Below are positions 45,979 through 57,515 of a stretch of 60,000 nt of DNA, in pieces. Made by a program: the position numbers and the translations under genes. Source of the stretch: Branchiostoma floridae (lineage: Eukaryota; Chordata; Leptocardii; Amphioxiformes; Branchiostomatidae); the NCBI RefSeq assembly GCF_000003815.2, contig NC_049982.1, positions 7,609,849 to 7,669,848 of the forward strand, in the 5' to 3' direction. A model generated the notes under the pieces. That model saw only the letters and a program-made list of their open reading frames with translations. It was not told the origin of the DNA and did no database searches. The stretch's first letter is position 1; each line of letters begins with the position of its first letter.

Positions 45979-46503
45979 GCTGAGTAGACTATCAGTCATA
46001 TATAACTTAATGGATATAAAAAATGTAAGAAATTGTTGCTGAATAGTTGGACGAATAGTTCTGCCAGCAGTTGTTAGTGCGTGTCCTCCAATTTTTCTGT
46101 GCAACTTGTTACATAACCCTTCTCTCATAAAAAAGTCATTACATTAGGGCCTTATAACCATCCCATAACAGGGACGGGGGGAGGGTCATAAACCTTAATT
46201 TTGCAACTTATGATCCCTACTAAGTCTCGCGTTCTATCTGTAGATCGTCATGTCACAGAAGCGGTGGATTGATGACTCATTCCTTAACAAAAACTGGAGT
46301 TGAACATTCTGAGATGTCTTATATTTACGAGTAATAGATGAACTTTCAAGTTCTGACCCGTGCGTGTTTCTCTCTCACGCCTCACCGACCCTTAAACCCC
46401 CTTCTGGTCATAACTCGCACTCTTAACTCTATGACCCAAGTTTAAGAGATACATGTACAACAACATAGATGATGTCAATGATAAATGTAATGTAAGATTT
46501 ACT

Positions 46504-46735
46504 AGGGGACCCAAACTTACATTTCTTCTTCCTTACATCACAAGCTGTCTGCAACCAATAAACCCAAACCATAACATGTCCAGGTCAAAAGACACAAAAC
46601 ATGGATGTTCTGCTGCAGTACCAAGGTCACACACCGGGGGACCAAAATCGACCTTGACCTTCGTTTTCCCAATCCCTACCCACATACAAATATCGTTGTA
46701 GTCCATCAATAGGTTCTAAAGATATAGTCACCACA
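46504..46735 (+). repeat. dispersed repeat (GGGGCCCAAATTTACA family), copy 2
   Basis: Second copy of the repeat at 35041-35352, with a diverged sequence and the same landmark order. Part of it reads as an accidental open frame. Confidence 0.6.
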
Positions 46736-47205
46736 CATATCCTTATATCCGGAAACACAGCTAGGCATACAAACGCACACGCTAGAAACTATACTTCCAT
46801 TTTTCATGGACAATTACCCCCATTGGAAGCGCGCAGAGAAGACGATCTCCTTAATCGGGCAGCCAAGTTCAAAGGTACACCCCATAATGACGCATGGATG
46901 GTCCCCGGTAGTTATCTATCACTGCCAGTCCCCTGACAGCTGAGTGGAGGGTCCCGGGCTGGTGAAAACTTGGCCAGCAAATAATTGGACTAATTGGCCG
47001 TGTTGTTGACCGCGCATGTCACTTTGTCACCCTACCTTGAAGTATTAGTACCTAGTAACAGGCTGGGACGTTTCGTGGATGTGACGTGCTAGGTGGAATG
47101 AAAAATTGAAGGCGATTGTAGTTATGAAACAGCCTGTAATAAAAAAGAGAACAGGTTAGCGCTTTTCCTTGTGAAAATAGATTTCCTCCCCCAAGGCCAT
47201 GTGGA

Positions 47206-47249
47206 TGTCTTCTAAGTCATACTTTTACGTATTACGCAATATCTGAATT
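47206..47249. repeat. orphan core of the 45339 MITE family
   Basis: About 43 bases (GTCTTCTAAGTCATACTTTT, ACGTATTACGCAATATCTG, AATT) are identical to the core at 45452-45494, but without either terminal arm. A solo core 1.7 kb from the full element. Confidence 0.85.
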
Positions 47250-47435
47250 TTTTCTCCTAATAATCGCTCCCAAGAGCATCTCAAAAACGGAATTTCCCCT
47301 ATCGATCTGACGCGTTTTCCGGCAAGAACTTGACTTGATTAAAATTCCCCCGTCAGAAATACATCCTGCCCTGATACATGATGACATATGGGCCATGTAA
47401 GAAGCTCGCCAACACAACTAAAGCTCCCTTCTGTA

Positions 47436-47645
47436 GCTACTAGACCGCGATCGCTGGGCGACCGTTCAGCGACCCAATTTGGACTTGTGCGACCCTTGTT
47501 CTCGTAATTGAAATGTAATGCAAGGTTTACAAGTGTTTTAGAAGACAAGAGAACGCACAAAACGAAAAAAAAGCTAACTTAAATACTTTGTGTTTAAAAT
47601 CTTCGGTCGTTCAGAGGTCGCACCGGAGTCGCATCCTGTACTGGA
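47436..47645. mobile_element. MITE, GCGATCGCTGGGCGACCG arms
   Basis: The left arm GCGATCGCTGGGCGACCGTT, then CAGCGACC, pairs imperfectly with the right arm CGGTCGTTCAGAGGTCGCAC, then CGGAGTCGC. The arms contain GCGACC subrepeats. The interior on the minus strand reads TTTTGTGCGTTCTCTTGTCT, then TCTAAAACACTTGTA, related to the core of 15735-15980. Confidence 0.7.
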
Positions 47646-49629
47646 AAAGGAGTGTTCGCACGTCTGCCCCGCGGTTACGTTAGGCTCTCTACACAAGTCC
47701 TGACGTTACAGCAACATTGTCGCTCTCACAGACGTTGTTTTAGAGATAACCACTGACATTTGAGGCGTGTTGAGGAAGCCGTGCGTGTTTATTCAAGTAT
47801 TCTGCCTCGCAGGACTCAGATTAAGGACTGTCATTGCTGGGCAGGGCCTACGTGATAAACCGCATGGTGGACCGGGAGGGTGTGGGGTGGATTTAATAAG
47901 GGACAATGACAACCAGACAAACCTGGTATGTAATGGTACTAACGATACGGATAGAATTACCGCAAGAAGGATGACCGGGTTACTTGTGCGTGCTCCGGGA
48001 CTGTATATCATTGAATTAAGACAACAACATACAGTCTTTCCTCCGTGAACAAGCAATATACCGGAATAAACGTGTGTGACTATATAGCGTGCCTGACTCT
48101 AAGTTCTGTCAGATTAATGATAGGTCGTTAGTTAAATCATAGCTCAAAGGGTTCATTTGTCGAAAGTACATGTAACGTTACACCATCTTGATACAGTCTA
48201 CAAAAGTGCTTCTCCTTGCCCGAGGAAGGGACAGAGTTTTTTTTTTTTTTCTTGAAAGAAAAAACAAACTTAAAGGTTCACCCCGTTCGGGATTGCCAAT
48301 CCTTTCCCTTCCGTCTGAATCATGCCGATAAAAAAAAGCTGAAGCAAAATCGAAGCAACCTTCGTCAAGGCTCGGCTAAGAGCCAACCTGAGCACCTGAT
48401 ACCCCTGTGACGTCATAACGTACGAGTCTGCACGACAAAAGTCACCGAGTCATCATATGTATTTTACGATACTCGATACCAGAAGCAGATTTGACTATGT
48501 CTTTAGATCCGACAGTCCTGATAATGCTATGATAGGTATATACATAAAAGATTGCTTTGTAATTAGAAAAGATGACACTCATGGTTAGCCCCACCTGATT
48601 GTATGGAGGTTTTCTTATCATCCTATATTGTTTAGTTAGTAGAGTTTTAAGATTTATTCTGTACCCACTTTTTTCTGTAGTTCATATTTGACCATACAAA
48701 AGTCACTGTACGTTCTGTCGTGTCAATAAAGCTTGCATTTATGAAGTTGCTGTTCACCTTGTAGTCCCCAGTGGCATATACAAATGTAGATCAGCAAGTT
48801 TCCTTGCTGTTTCAGTGTCCAGTTATATTTTACACGGAATGATTGCTAGCCTTTTAACCATTTGTGACCCCGCGCTAGAGGCACATCTTCAAGCTGAAAC
48901 AAGGACACCCCCTTTATGTGAAGAGGGTTTGTTATAGTTACTACTACAAGACTCGCTGGTTAGTGTACAGACAGGTCAGCACGTTGTTCAGATCATCAAT
49001 TGTGTCGGCCGGGTGCCGTTTTCCGGCTGGTTCAGCAGATGAAAGTCGCTGATTGCGTCACCGACAAGGGAGTGTAAACCAAGGCTTTAAGAGTTTTATG
49101 ACGTATAAAATACAGCGGGCTCGAGGTGCAGACACGGGCGGTGATTTAACTGCGCTGGCGTGTGTCGGGCGTGTGTGAACACACCACAGATTGGTACCAG
49201 GGACGCTGACAGTGATTTAACTCCACTCTAAGTGATTACTTCCTCCGCAGCCACACTGCACCGCGTTTATATACAAGATGAAAACATGCCGTGGCCACCA
49301 CAAGTACTCAGCATTTTGTGCCGTTGTAGATCGTGAGGATTAAATTTCCGGGAGAAAAATAATGAATGAATGAATGATTGCACGTTTCTGCTCTCACAAG
49401 CTAAGTACGGGTCATAGTGATAAAGTTCTAAGTAGTTCTGAATAGTCTGAGTACACTACTGGTTCTCGCGAAGTAAGAGTATAAATAATGCTCGCGGTGG
49501 TTTCAAGTTAAGGGCAGGCGGACAGAAGACAGAGAAGGTATTTTCGCAATGGTTTTAGGTTTGCCATAGCAATTGCAACTAAATCGCGAACATTAACCCA
49601 CAGCGAAAACTTAATCAAATAGATTCGTC

Positions 49630-49910
49630 GTCGATGAAGGTTAGACATCCAGGTACATGTAATTGTCTTCTGCTTGACTTTGCCTTACCTTTGTTTTCTA
49701 TTGGAATCCAACTTGTCTTCAGCCTAACTATGTCTCACTATGTTTCCTATTGGGCATCTAAAATTTTCTTCATTCATAGTTGGGGAATAAAAGACCCGTT
49801 TTTATCAGATCACTTCAGTGTCACTGACACTGATGAAAGATAGTAGATGCTATCTGACACGTCTGACCATTTCCAAAATCATATCCAGTTGCTCGAGTAA
49901 CTGCTTTTAG
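49630..49910. repeat. dispersed repeat (GATGAAGGTTAGACATCCAGGTA ... CGTCTGACC)
   Basis: Begins GATGAAGGTTAGACATCCAG, continues through CAGTGTCACTGACACTGATG (a palindromic stretch) and ends CGTCTGACCATTTCC, ATATCCAGTTGCTCGAGTAA. It links the motifs seen separately at 22983-23503, 26503-26640, 28771-28830 and 57685-57780. Confidence 0.65.
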
Positions 49911-50366
49911 GCATAATAGATTCGTCATTCGCCATTGCAGGGACCTGTTCTGTGTCGGAGGACTGTCCATTTACCAATATCAACATTTTGTGGATGACTA
50001 GATGTGAGATAACAAAAGAAGTTAATTTCGCTGTATTCGCGAGACTAAAATCTCTGTACCAAGCAAAATGATCACACACCCGTGAAGATGTAGACGAGTA
50101 ACCGACCCTTTATACTGTGCGATGTCCTCAAACTACCACTAGTGGCTTTTTTGCATCCTTTTTTCCATTGCCGCGTCCAGTGTTAATACCGGTCAGAAAC
50201 AGTTATCAATTAGAAAAAGGGCTCTCAACGACAGCTGACACACTCCACTTCTGTTAGACGAACAGAAAACAGCTGGTGCCTCGGTATATTAGCAAATACG
50301 TTACATGCTTTAAAACGACTACGACATATTTTGTCACTAGCAATAGAAGTAATGCTGTAAAATAAT

Positions 50367-51599
50367 GACATTGTTTTACCAGCCAGTGAAAAAAGACCAA
50401 TATCTTTAACTTCAATTTTCATTAAAACCTTCGAATCCTATATCACCCAGTGGATACTCCAGGATGTTGCGAAAGTGGTGGATACAAACCAGTTTGGTAA
50501 CAGGAAAGGGATGTCTACGATCCATTATCTCACTAGCTTGATTAACAATATACTTCTTGGTGCCGAAACCCCTAGGAGTGTTCAAACAATCTTGCTGACT
50601 GATTTTAGTAAGGCTTTCGACAGGATAAATCATACCAAGTTGATAGATAAAATGATTGCCTGTGGTGTACGGACGTCCATTATGCCATGGATCTGTAGTT
50701 TTCTTACAAAACGAAGTCAGTGTGTCCGATACCACAACAAATGCTCAGATTTTAAAGAAATTTCTTCTGGAGTGCCACAGGGCACTAAACTTGGTCCTAT
50801 TCTATTTTTAGTTTATATTAATGATGCTCTAAAAGACGATATCTTAAATCGATATAAATATGTTGATGACTTGTCAGTGTGTGAGAGTCGACTCTATTAT
50901 GAAGCGAGTCTAATGCAATCCTCGCTTGACCAACTCAATACTTGGTCGATCAGAAATGACATGATTCTAAATAGCGAGAAATGTATGCTCATGACATTTT
51001 CTTTCATGAAAGACTCTCCCCTACCCCCTAGTATTTTACTTAATGAAAAGCCCCTCGACTATACGGAAACTGCTTGTATTCTAGGCCTTTGGTTATCTAA
51101 TAATTTAAGATGGGACAAACATGTAGATGTCATAACTAAAAAGGCTAGCTCAAGACTCTTTTGGTTGAAGAAACTCAAAAGCTCCGGACTCCCAGCTCAA
51201 GACCTTTGCGATTTTTACGTGGGTTATATTCGCCCAACCCTAGAATATGCAGCTCCAGTCTGGAACTCAAATATCACAACGCAACAAGTAATGAAGATTG
51301 AACGTATACAGAAGCGAGTACTTAGAATAATTCTCGGCTCTTAGTATGAATGCTATACCAGCGCCTTTGCCCAGTTAGGTTTACCGTCCCTTGAGAAAAG
51401 AAGAGAAACCCTCAGCCTAAAGTTTGCAAAGTCGCTACTCAACTCCCCAACTTTCCGCCATTGGTTACCTCCTTCCCGTTCTCAGATTCATACAAGATGC
51501 TTGAAGGGTGGTAATCTACTTGACATTCCTCTTGCCAAAACAAATCGTTATAAAAATAGCCCGATCCCGTATTTTGTAGCCCTCTTGAATAAACAGTAA
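50367..51599 (+). pseudogene. non-LTR retrotransposon reverse transcriptase, 5'-truncated and with internal stop
   Basis: Open from about 50367 to a TAG at 51342-51344, then the same frame continues to TAA at 51597-51599. RT motifs in order: RPISLTSIFIKTFESYI, DTNQFGNRKGMSTIHYL, LLTDFSKAFDRINHTKLID, SSGVPQGTKLGPILFLVYIN and the catalytic YVDD at about 50861. The thumb and C-terminus follow: GYIRPTLEYAAPVWN, IERIQKRVLRIILG, then QLGLPSLEKRRETLSLKFAK after the stop. This is a CR1/Jockey-clade type LINE by appearance. The endonuclease half is missing. The stop and truncation make it inactive. Subfamily not determined. Confidence 0.93.
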
Positions 51600-51885
51600 G
51601 TTGAGATCTCCCATGTCACTATCGTCAACTACTACCGTGCTATCTGTATTGTGATAGATTGGTAATTAGTAAAACAAGACACATTTGTGCGATATGATTA
51701 TAAATGATGGTAACTTGTGTGATATGATTGTAAGCCTTTAAAATGTTAGCCTAACTGCCCTACCATGTTAAGTTTTTAATGTGTGTGTAAATGTTTTTAA
51801 TGCCTAAATACGCAATTCAGCACCTTAGGGCGCTGCAATGTATTTAGAGGTTGTTGAAACAATCAATAAACGTTATATATAAAAA
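51600..51885 (+). mobile_element. 3' UTR and tail of the LINE copy
   Basis: Non-coding stretch following the last RT codons, ending TGTTGAAACAATCAATAAAC near 51870. The CAATAAA-like end is typical of CR1-like LINEs and recalls the tail at 1640-1960. Confidence 0.65.
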
Positions 51886-52813
51886 CTAATGATATCAGTA
51901 CATACTCTTTTCCATCATATTCGTTCGAGGCGATATCCTACCAGACTCCCTACATTGACCGACGGAGGAGGGATATATAAAATCTGTATAATATTTACAT
52001 ATAATGTAATAGTCGTGTTATATAATATAATAGTCGTGTTATATAATATTATATGTCGTCCCTGTACCTAAAAGAGTGAGACAGATTTAGCTTCAGACAA
52101 TCAAGTACGCATCCGGTACAAATTGGACGCGCTAAGCGATTCTCACATCTCTGAGACGCTGGATCATCATGGATTCAGGTTTGGCTAAAATGCAGCCAAT
52201 TTCCTTGGGCTCTTACGTAAGTAATTCCTTACAACAGAACGTCCATAAATCCTCTCAGAAATAATGACATGGGTCCTGTGAGGAATACAAGGTCCTATAA
52301 GGCCCGTGCCTGAATTCAAACCTAATCACGCTCTCCTCAGGTAAAGGATTGGATTCTGGCTCATATTAGAAGATGAAACACCGCCAATTCCTCTGCTTTA
52401 GAATAAGGATTAAGATAAACCTGAATCCATCTAAAATCCACCCACTCCCTCAAAAAGAGGCAAGGTTGTCTATCAAAAATAGATCGTTCCTCCTGAGGCT
52501 ATCCAAAATGAAATTATTTCTTCCTCGCGACGGCAAAATCCGCATATCAATAAAGTTCACGTATAAATGGTAAGATTAACGTCGCGTATAGGAGTGGTAC
52601 GTTGCAATGATTAAACAGTGCACTTTAAGCGTGTGTGAACGCTGTGTTCGTGCCGCCATCAAAGAATCAATTATTTCTAGATACTCATTATACCTTTCTG
52701 AAACCCACCTTAATCCTGCCTACCGTACCCTACCGTTGAATGAAACGTAACAGGGCCTACTTGGCAGAGGTACCGGCATACCGGGAGAGAAGGAGTAGCT
52801 GGGAATGCCACGA

Positions 52814-53540
52814 GTTGACAAGGAGATTTTCTGTACCTGTCATCTACACAACCCACTTGGCGTCGGGACAGCAAATTCCACCCTTGAAATTTTCGGAAGC
52901 CTTACAGAATCATTGGATTAACGCGAGCACGTTGATCTGACGTTTACGTAATACTATGTTCGGTGTCAAGTTTCCACTCAGAGTCAAGTGCACGTTCGTC
53001 TGTCGCGGCTCTGACTTTTCCGTGCCGAAATTTGATACATGCGACAAAGTTGACAAAGAGATTTTCTGTACCATGCATGGCTGTCATCTACACAACCCAC
53101 TTGGCGTCGGGACAGCAAATTCCACCCTTGAAATTTTCGGAAGCCTTACAGAATCATTGGATTAACGCGAGCACGTTGATCTGACGTTTACGTAATACTA
53201 TGTTCGGTGTCAAGTTTCCACTCAGAGTCAAGTGCACGTTCGTCTGTCGCGGCTCTGACTTTTCCGTGCCGAAATTTGATACATGCGACAAATAATGTTG
53301 ACAAGGAGATTTTCTGTACCATGCATGGCTGTCATCATGATCTACACAACCCGTTTGGCGTCGGGACAATAGATTCCATCCTTGAAGTTTTCGGAAGCCT
53401 TATAGAATCCTTGCATTAACGCGAGCACGTTGATCTGACGTTTACGTGCGTTCGTGTCAAGTTTCCCATCGAGGTCAAGTGAACGTTCGTCTGCCGCGGC
53501 TCTGACTTTTTCATGCCGAAATCTGATACATATCTTGTGA
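52814..53540. repeat. three-copy tandem repeat, about 235-248 bp unit
   Basis: Units start at GTTGACAAGGAGATTTTCTG (52814, 53049 with one change, 53297). Each contains CTACACAACCCACTTGGCGT, TCGGAAGCCTTA, GCGAGCACGTTGATCTGACG and GTCGCGGCTCTGAC. The first two units are nearly identical; the third is diverged and incomplete at its end. Short open frames inside are copies of one another and not known proteins. Confidence 0.95.
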
Positions 53541-54767
53541 CGTCAGAGACGGCAAAATGCCAGCAGGAGCATTGACCTTTCTAAATTCACTGACCAGTTC
53601 CATTACCCCCTTAACTCATGACAGAAAGTAGCACTTACTTCAGCGGCATTTCTCCAAAGTTGTTTTTGAAACAGAATAACAGAAGTATTCTGTCTGTCTG
53701 GAAGTTAAAATCCGAGAGATCCTGATAAACAGCACCGCCGCGTCGGGGTCCTTGTGAGTGTCAAACCGACTCAAACGTAAGGTGAATGACAAGTGGAAGG
53801 AGATGTTTATTAACGTTTTGGGTGGGCAAAATACCAGAACTCTTTTCGGATCACTGGGGACTCAGAAAAAGGATTTTGAATGTCAGGATAGGATAATCCC
53901 GAGTCTGCTTTTGTCGCCTGCTCGAGTTCATGAGGTCTGCGTGTGTTAATCATTTTCAGTTTCTTTTTATCGATATCGGTTGTTGTTGAGTACGAGTAGA
54001 GAATTTCACGGTTGAACTTAATATTGATAGTCTATCAACTCTGCAAAAGAAATAGGGTATTGGTTATATGTTTGTCCTTTATATGATAAACATAAATTTC
54101 ATATACTCCAATCGAGAGCAGGTCTTTTCATTTCAATCTTTAGATGAAGATGATCAGTCTTTTCAGATACATTACATAAATTTGTCCAGGGGGGGGGGGG
54201 CTTTCCCAGTTTTTGTAACGGAAAAATAAGTTAAAGGGAACACGTTTGTTACCAGAATTTGGACAACAAAACTGTAGAGTCACAGCTGCACATGTATCGA
54301 CCGTGTCTTTGTGCTCCCTCCGTCCCCAGACCCAGACCTTCAATACCCGATAAGCAGTTTTTACGTACCCCAGAGTGAGCAAACAAAAGTCGAGTGGCAC
54401 TTGTCGATTCGGAGCAGCGTTCTCACTGTGTCAACTTGACCTTGACGAATGGGAACAGCGTAACCTTCCGAGTAACAAAGGCACATCTAGATCTCTCGTG
54501 AGAAAGTCCTGGTTTTGTCCCTTTCTTTACCTCTTAGTTAGAGGTCACGTTTTGAGGCTTGAATGCGTCGGTTGGTTAAGAACGCTGTTTACGCTTTAAC
54601 TTTAAGATACAGTACGCATGAGCAGCGAAATGCATTTCGGGAAATATATCGATGGTGAGGGATCCTAGGTTGTAAACGGTTCTTATCTAGACCATGCTTT
54701 ATACATGCGTTGACGTGTTTGTTTCAGGGGAATACAACTTTGATATGTCATCCACAATGCATCTCGC

Positions 54768-54827
54768 TGCGCATGCGCAATTTTAAGTACGCATAAGTCA
54801 GTTTACAGGTTAAACTGCGCATGCGCA
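54768..54827. promoter_or_regulatory. pair of NRF-1-like palindromes
   Basis: TGCGCATGCGCA occurs at 54768-54779 and again at 54816-54827, a perfect match to the NRF-1 (alpha-Pal) consensus, 48 bp apart. No gene is recognised next to it, so it could equally be the arms of a small inverted repeat. Confidence 0.4.
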
Positions 54828-55382
54828 GGACTTGTATCCACACCATGTTACTCTAACAGCACCAAACTTCTTTACAAATAATAACGGGCTATGGACGCAG
54901 CAACTATGCGATACATGTAAAGCTCTAAGCTTTGGTTCGAAGTGTCTTTCCTAGTTTGGCCATGTTTTAGAGCTTAAGAAAATCTCTCTTGATCGGGTAG
55001 AAAGAAGTTTAAAAAGTGAGCTGTCAAAATAAACTGGTGATTTTTCACATACACCATTGGTTACATTCCACAAGTGTTAGACCTTGTCCTTCTCGAGGCA
55101 AGCATCCTCCGCGTTGAACTTTCATTGTTTTCACAACGCCAGAAAAACAACGTAACTCATCTTCACGTCCACGTTATCATGACATTCCTTCTCGGCTTGG
55201 TCACATGTACACTTTTTCCCCCGACCTAAACGCGGATTGTCGCCGGCCCTCGCGAGATCGACAAAACCAAACAGTAGATTAGAAATTTGTGGGCGACCTT
55301 CCCCCAGTTCTCTTCGATCAGTCTCGATACTGTGTGATTTAGCACCAGTTCAGCCAGGAGGATTTTGGGGTCTCTACCAGAC

Positions 55383-55669
55383 TTAGGCTTAGGTCCCATT
55401 TGCACCGGTGCCCGTCAGGGATGTAGCACCGACCGAGCTCCAAAGCCAAATTTGTCACGCAGGACTTGGGGAAATGGGGGGGAGGGGGGTGAAACGGAGA
55501 GGGTGTACCCCGTGGGTAGGTCACGGCGTCTATTTGTTATGGGGTCCCGGATTCAAGTCCGATTTAAATTCGACCCGGTGCCCGGCCGTCCCCCCCCCCC
55601 AAAAAAAAACGGGACCACGTCCGAAAGTATCAAAAGCACCCCGTGACGGCAAATGGGACCTAAACCTAA
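55383..55669. mobile_element. MITE, TTAGGCTTAGGTCCCATTTGC arms
   Basis: TTAGGCTTAGGTCCCATTTG at 55383 is mirrored by CAAATGGGACCTAAACCTAA ending at 55669. The tips resemble those of 9589-9792 (AGGCTTAGGTCACATTT). The interior has C- and A-runs. A 165-codon open frame over it is accidental. Confidence 0.82.
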
Positions 55670-55929
55670 CAAACCTTCATACAGCAGGGAAAATAATTTG
55701 CCGGAGAAGTTTGGCCACCATGGTGTTTCATTTAATTTGCCCGCGTAGTTTGCCTTCCTTCCAAGGCAAGGGGAAATGTTACCCTGGCCGTGGGCAGACT
55801 CGTCTGGCCTTGGCCGCTCTTTCTATTTGGGCATCAAATTCTTCTATCCATAACCTCGTAGGAAGTCAAGCCAATGGAATAAAAATCAATTTACAAGATT
55901 CCTAGTGTTCCGGCAGCCACGCAGATATC

Positions 55930-56095
55930 GGTACAAATGACGTTATCGCGTTTCGGAATGACATTGTACATATTGATGTAAATTACTTCACGGCGTTTCG
56001 GAGTGACACTTTGGCACGTATAAGTTTTCATAATGACGTTATCGCGGTTAGGAATGACCTTGCACACATCAGTACTAATGACGTAAATGCCGTTG
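55930..56095. repeat. four-unit tandem repeat with ATGACGTTA boxes
   Basis: About 47-bp units begin AATGACGTTATCGCGTTTCGG (55936), AATTACTTCACGGCGTTTCGG, AATGACGTTATCGCGGTTAGG and AATGACGTAAATGCCGTTGCG. Three of the four carry TGACGT, a CRE/ATF half-site. Confidence 0.8.
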
Positions 56096-56387
56096 CGATC
56101 CATCACCAAGTATAGCACTGCAAAACTGTGCGTCAGTGGAGGACCAACGACAATTTGTGACTAGAAAATGACACTGCTACTGAATCATAACCCAGGATCT
56201 AGAGTTAGCTTTTACTAGTTTTAGACTAGAGTAGACACCTGTGATATTTTGTTTACATTGTTTGAATCTCTCATATTACCTTCAATTAGCCCACGGTCAA
56301 GAATTTGCAATACAGTTTACCATAACCTGCCAGCTATGATGCTCATAACGTTAATTGAAGAAATACGAACCTATGACATGATGTTTC

Positions 56388-56530
56388 GTATGTGGCGTAA
56401 CTGGTAGTGTTGGGCTCGGAACCTAGAGGTCCAGAACTCGATACTTGCCGTTCCTCCTACGTTGTGCCCTTGGGAAAGGAATTTACACGACCTTCCTCAG
56501 GTAAAAGACTACTTTAACCTTCTGTTCGTA
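56388..56530 (+). mobile_element. tRNA-derived SINE relic
   Basis: TGGCGTAACTGGTAGTG resembles a pol III A box. AGGTCCAGAACTCGATAC lies where the B box belongs and is eroded. The body GTTGTGCCCTTGGGAAAGG, then TTTACACGACCTTCCTCA, is a conserved SINE body seen in many invertebrates. Confidence 0.65.
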
Positions 56531-57515
56531 ATTTGTATGAGGTACAGTTGAACTAAGTTAAACTTCAAGATTTTGAAAAAAAATCACGCGCTAATTCTAG
56601 TCGCCACTGTTGTCCTAACGTTTTGTCCACGTTCTGTCGACGAATTAGCCGAAAATCCGGAACAGCCTAGAGTGGCCATGTCAATCCCATTCAGGAACAC
56701 GTAAGAGGATTACATGGTTGAATTTGCATTGCCCACTTGAAGCAGAAAAGTGCGGGGGTGCTTCAAAATATTCTTGGCCCACTTGTACTCGCCCCGAAAG
56801 GATACGCAGCGTCTCGTCCATTTGGGGCATAGATGCATAATGCAAAACCTACAACTAGTATTACTCTCCACTTAACCTACATATGTCGTAAGTTCATTGC
56901 ACTGCATTATGAGGTCTTTCGGGGAAGTCGGAGATAAACCCACTACCACTACACTATAGCTCTATCTCCGTTACCTGTATTCTTATTTCCAAGGGCTCGG
57001 TCCATCATCATCATGCAATATTTCACTCCTGTTTGTTCTTACGTTTAGCGCTCTTTTGTTCTAGTATTGCACTGTTTTATTGCTCTTTTCTAGCATTCCA
57101 CTTATACATAAGGACGTTCATGGTTTTAAAAGGGCAGCCCTAGAAAAGGGCACTGGATAACAGGTGCAAAACACTGGGAATGAGCCAAATCCTTACTTCT
57201 GCTTAGAGATTTTAGACGCATACGGTCACGTAACAGTTAAGCTGCGGGAATTCGTGCCTGACGGAGATTGGTGATTAGTAAATGATTATAATCCCGGCAC
57301 CACCTGTTGCTAACCGCTATGATGGATAAATACCACACTTGGCTCATAGCGATGTGGCTCTTTGCCTAAATGTTAGGGGTTGAAAACGCCGTGTTTGCCA
57401 ATATAGTTCAGACTCTAAGTATGCATTAACATCAAATGGTGTCCCTGGTAATAATAACGTTTCGCCCAGAGACAGCTGGCCCAGATATGTCGTCTGCATG
57501 ACGATTAGGCTCCCA

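Larger units (their letters stand above)
40819..50366. other. region upstream of the cyclase gene, no gene recognised
   Basis: The first few hundred bases (to about 41230) are richer in C, G and CpG and probably hold the cyclase 5' UTR and promoter. Elsewhere I see dispersed repeats (42642-42930, 44722-44890, 46504-46735, 49630-49910), foldback elements (45339-45576, 47436-47645) and a TA run. Scattered open frames of 60-140 codons show no family signature. Confidence 0.55.

Noticed and set aside
49250-49345. Short gene with TTTATATACAAG upstream of a 21-codon frame starting MKTCRGHHKY
   Set aside because: Too short, no homology, and no downstream exons recognised.
55408-55905. 165-codon open frame, plus strand
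   Set aside because: It runs through a MITE with C- and A-homopolymers and has low-complexity, family-less composition. No splice or start context.
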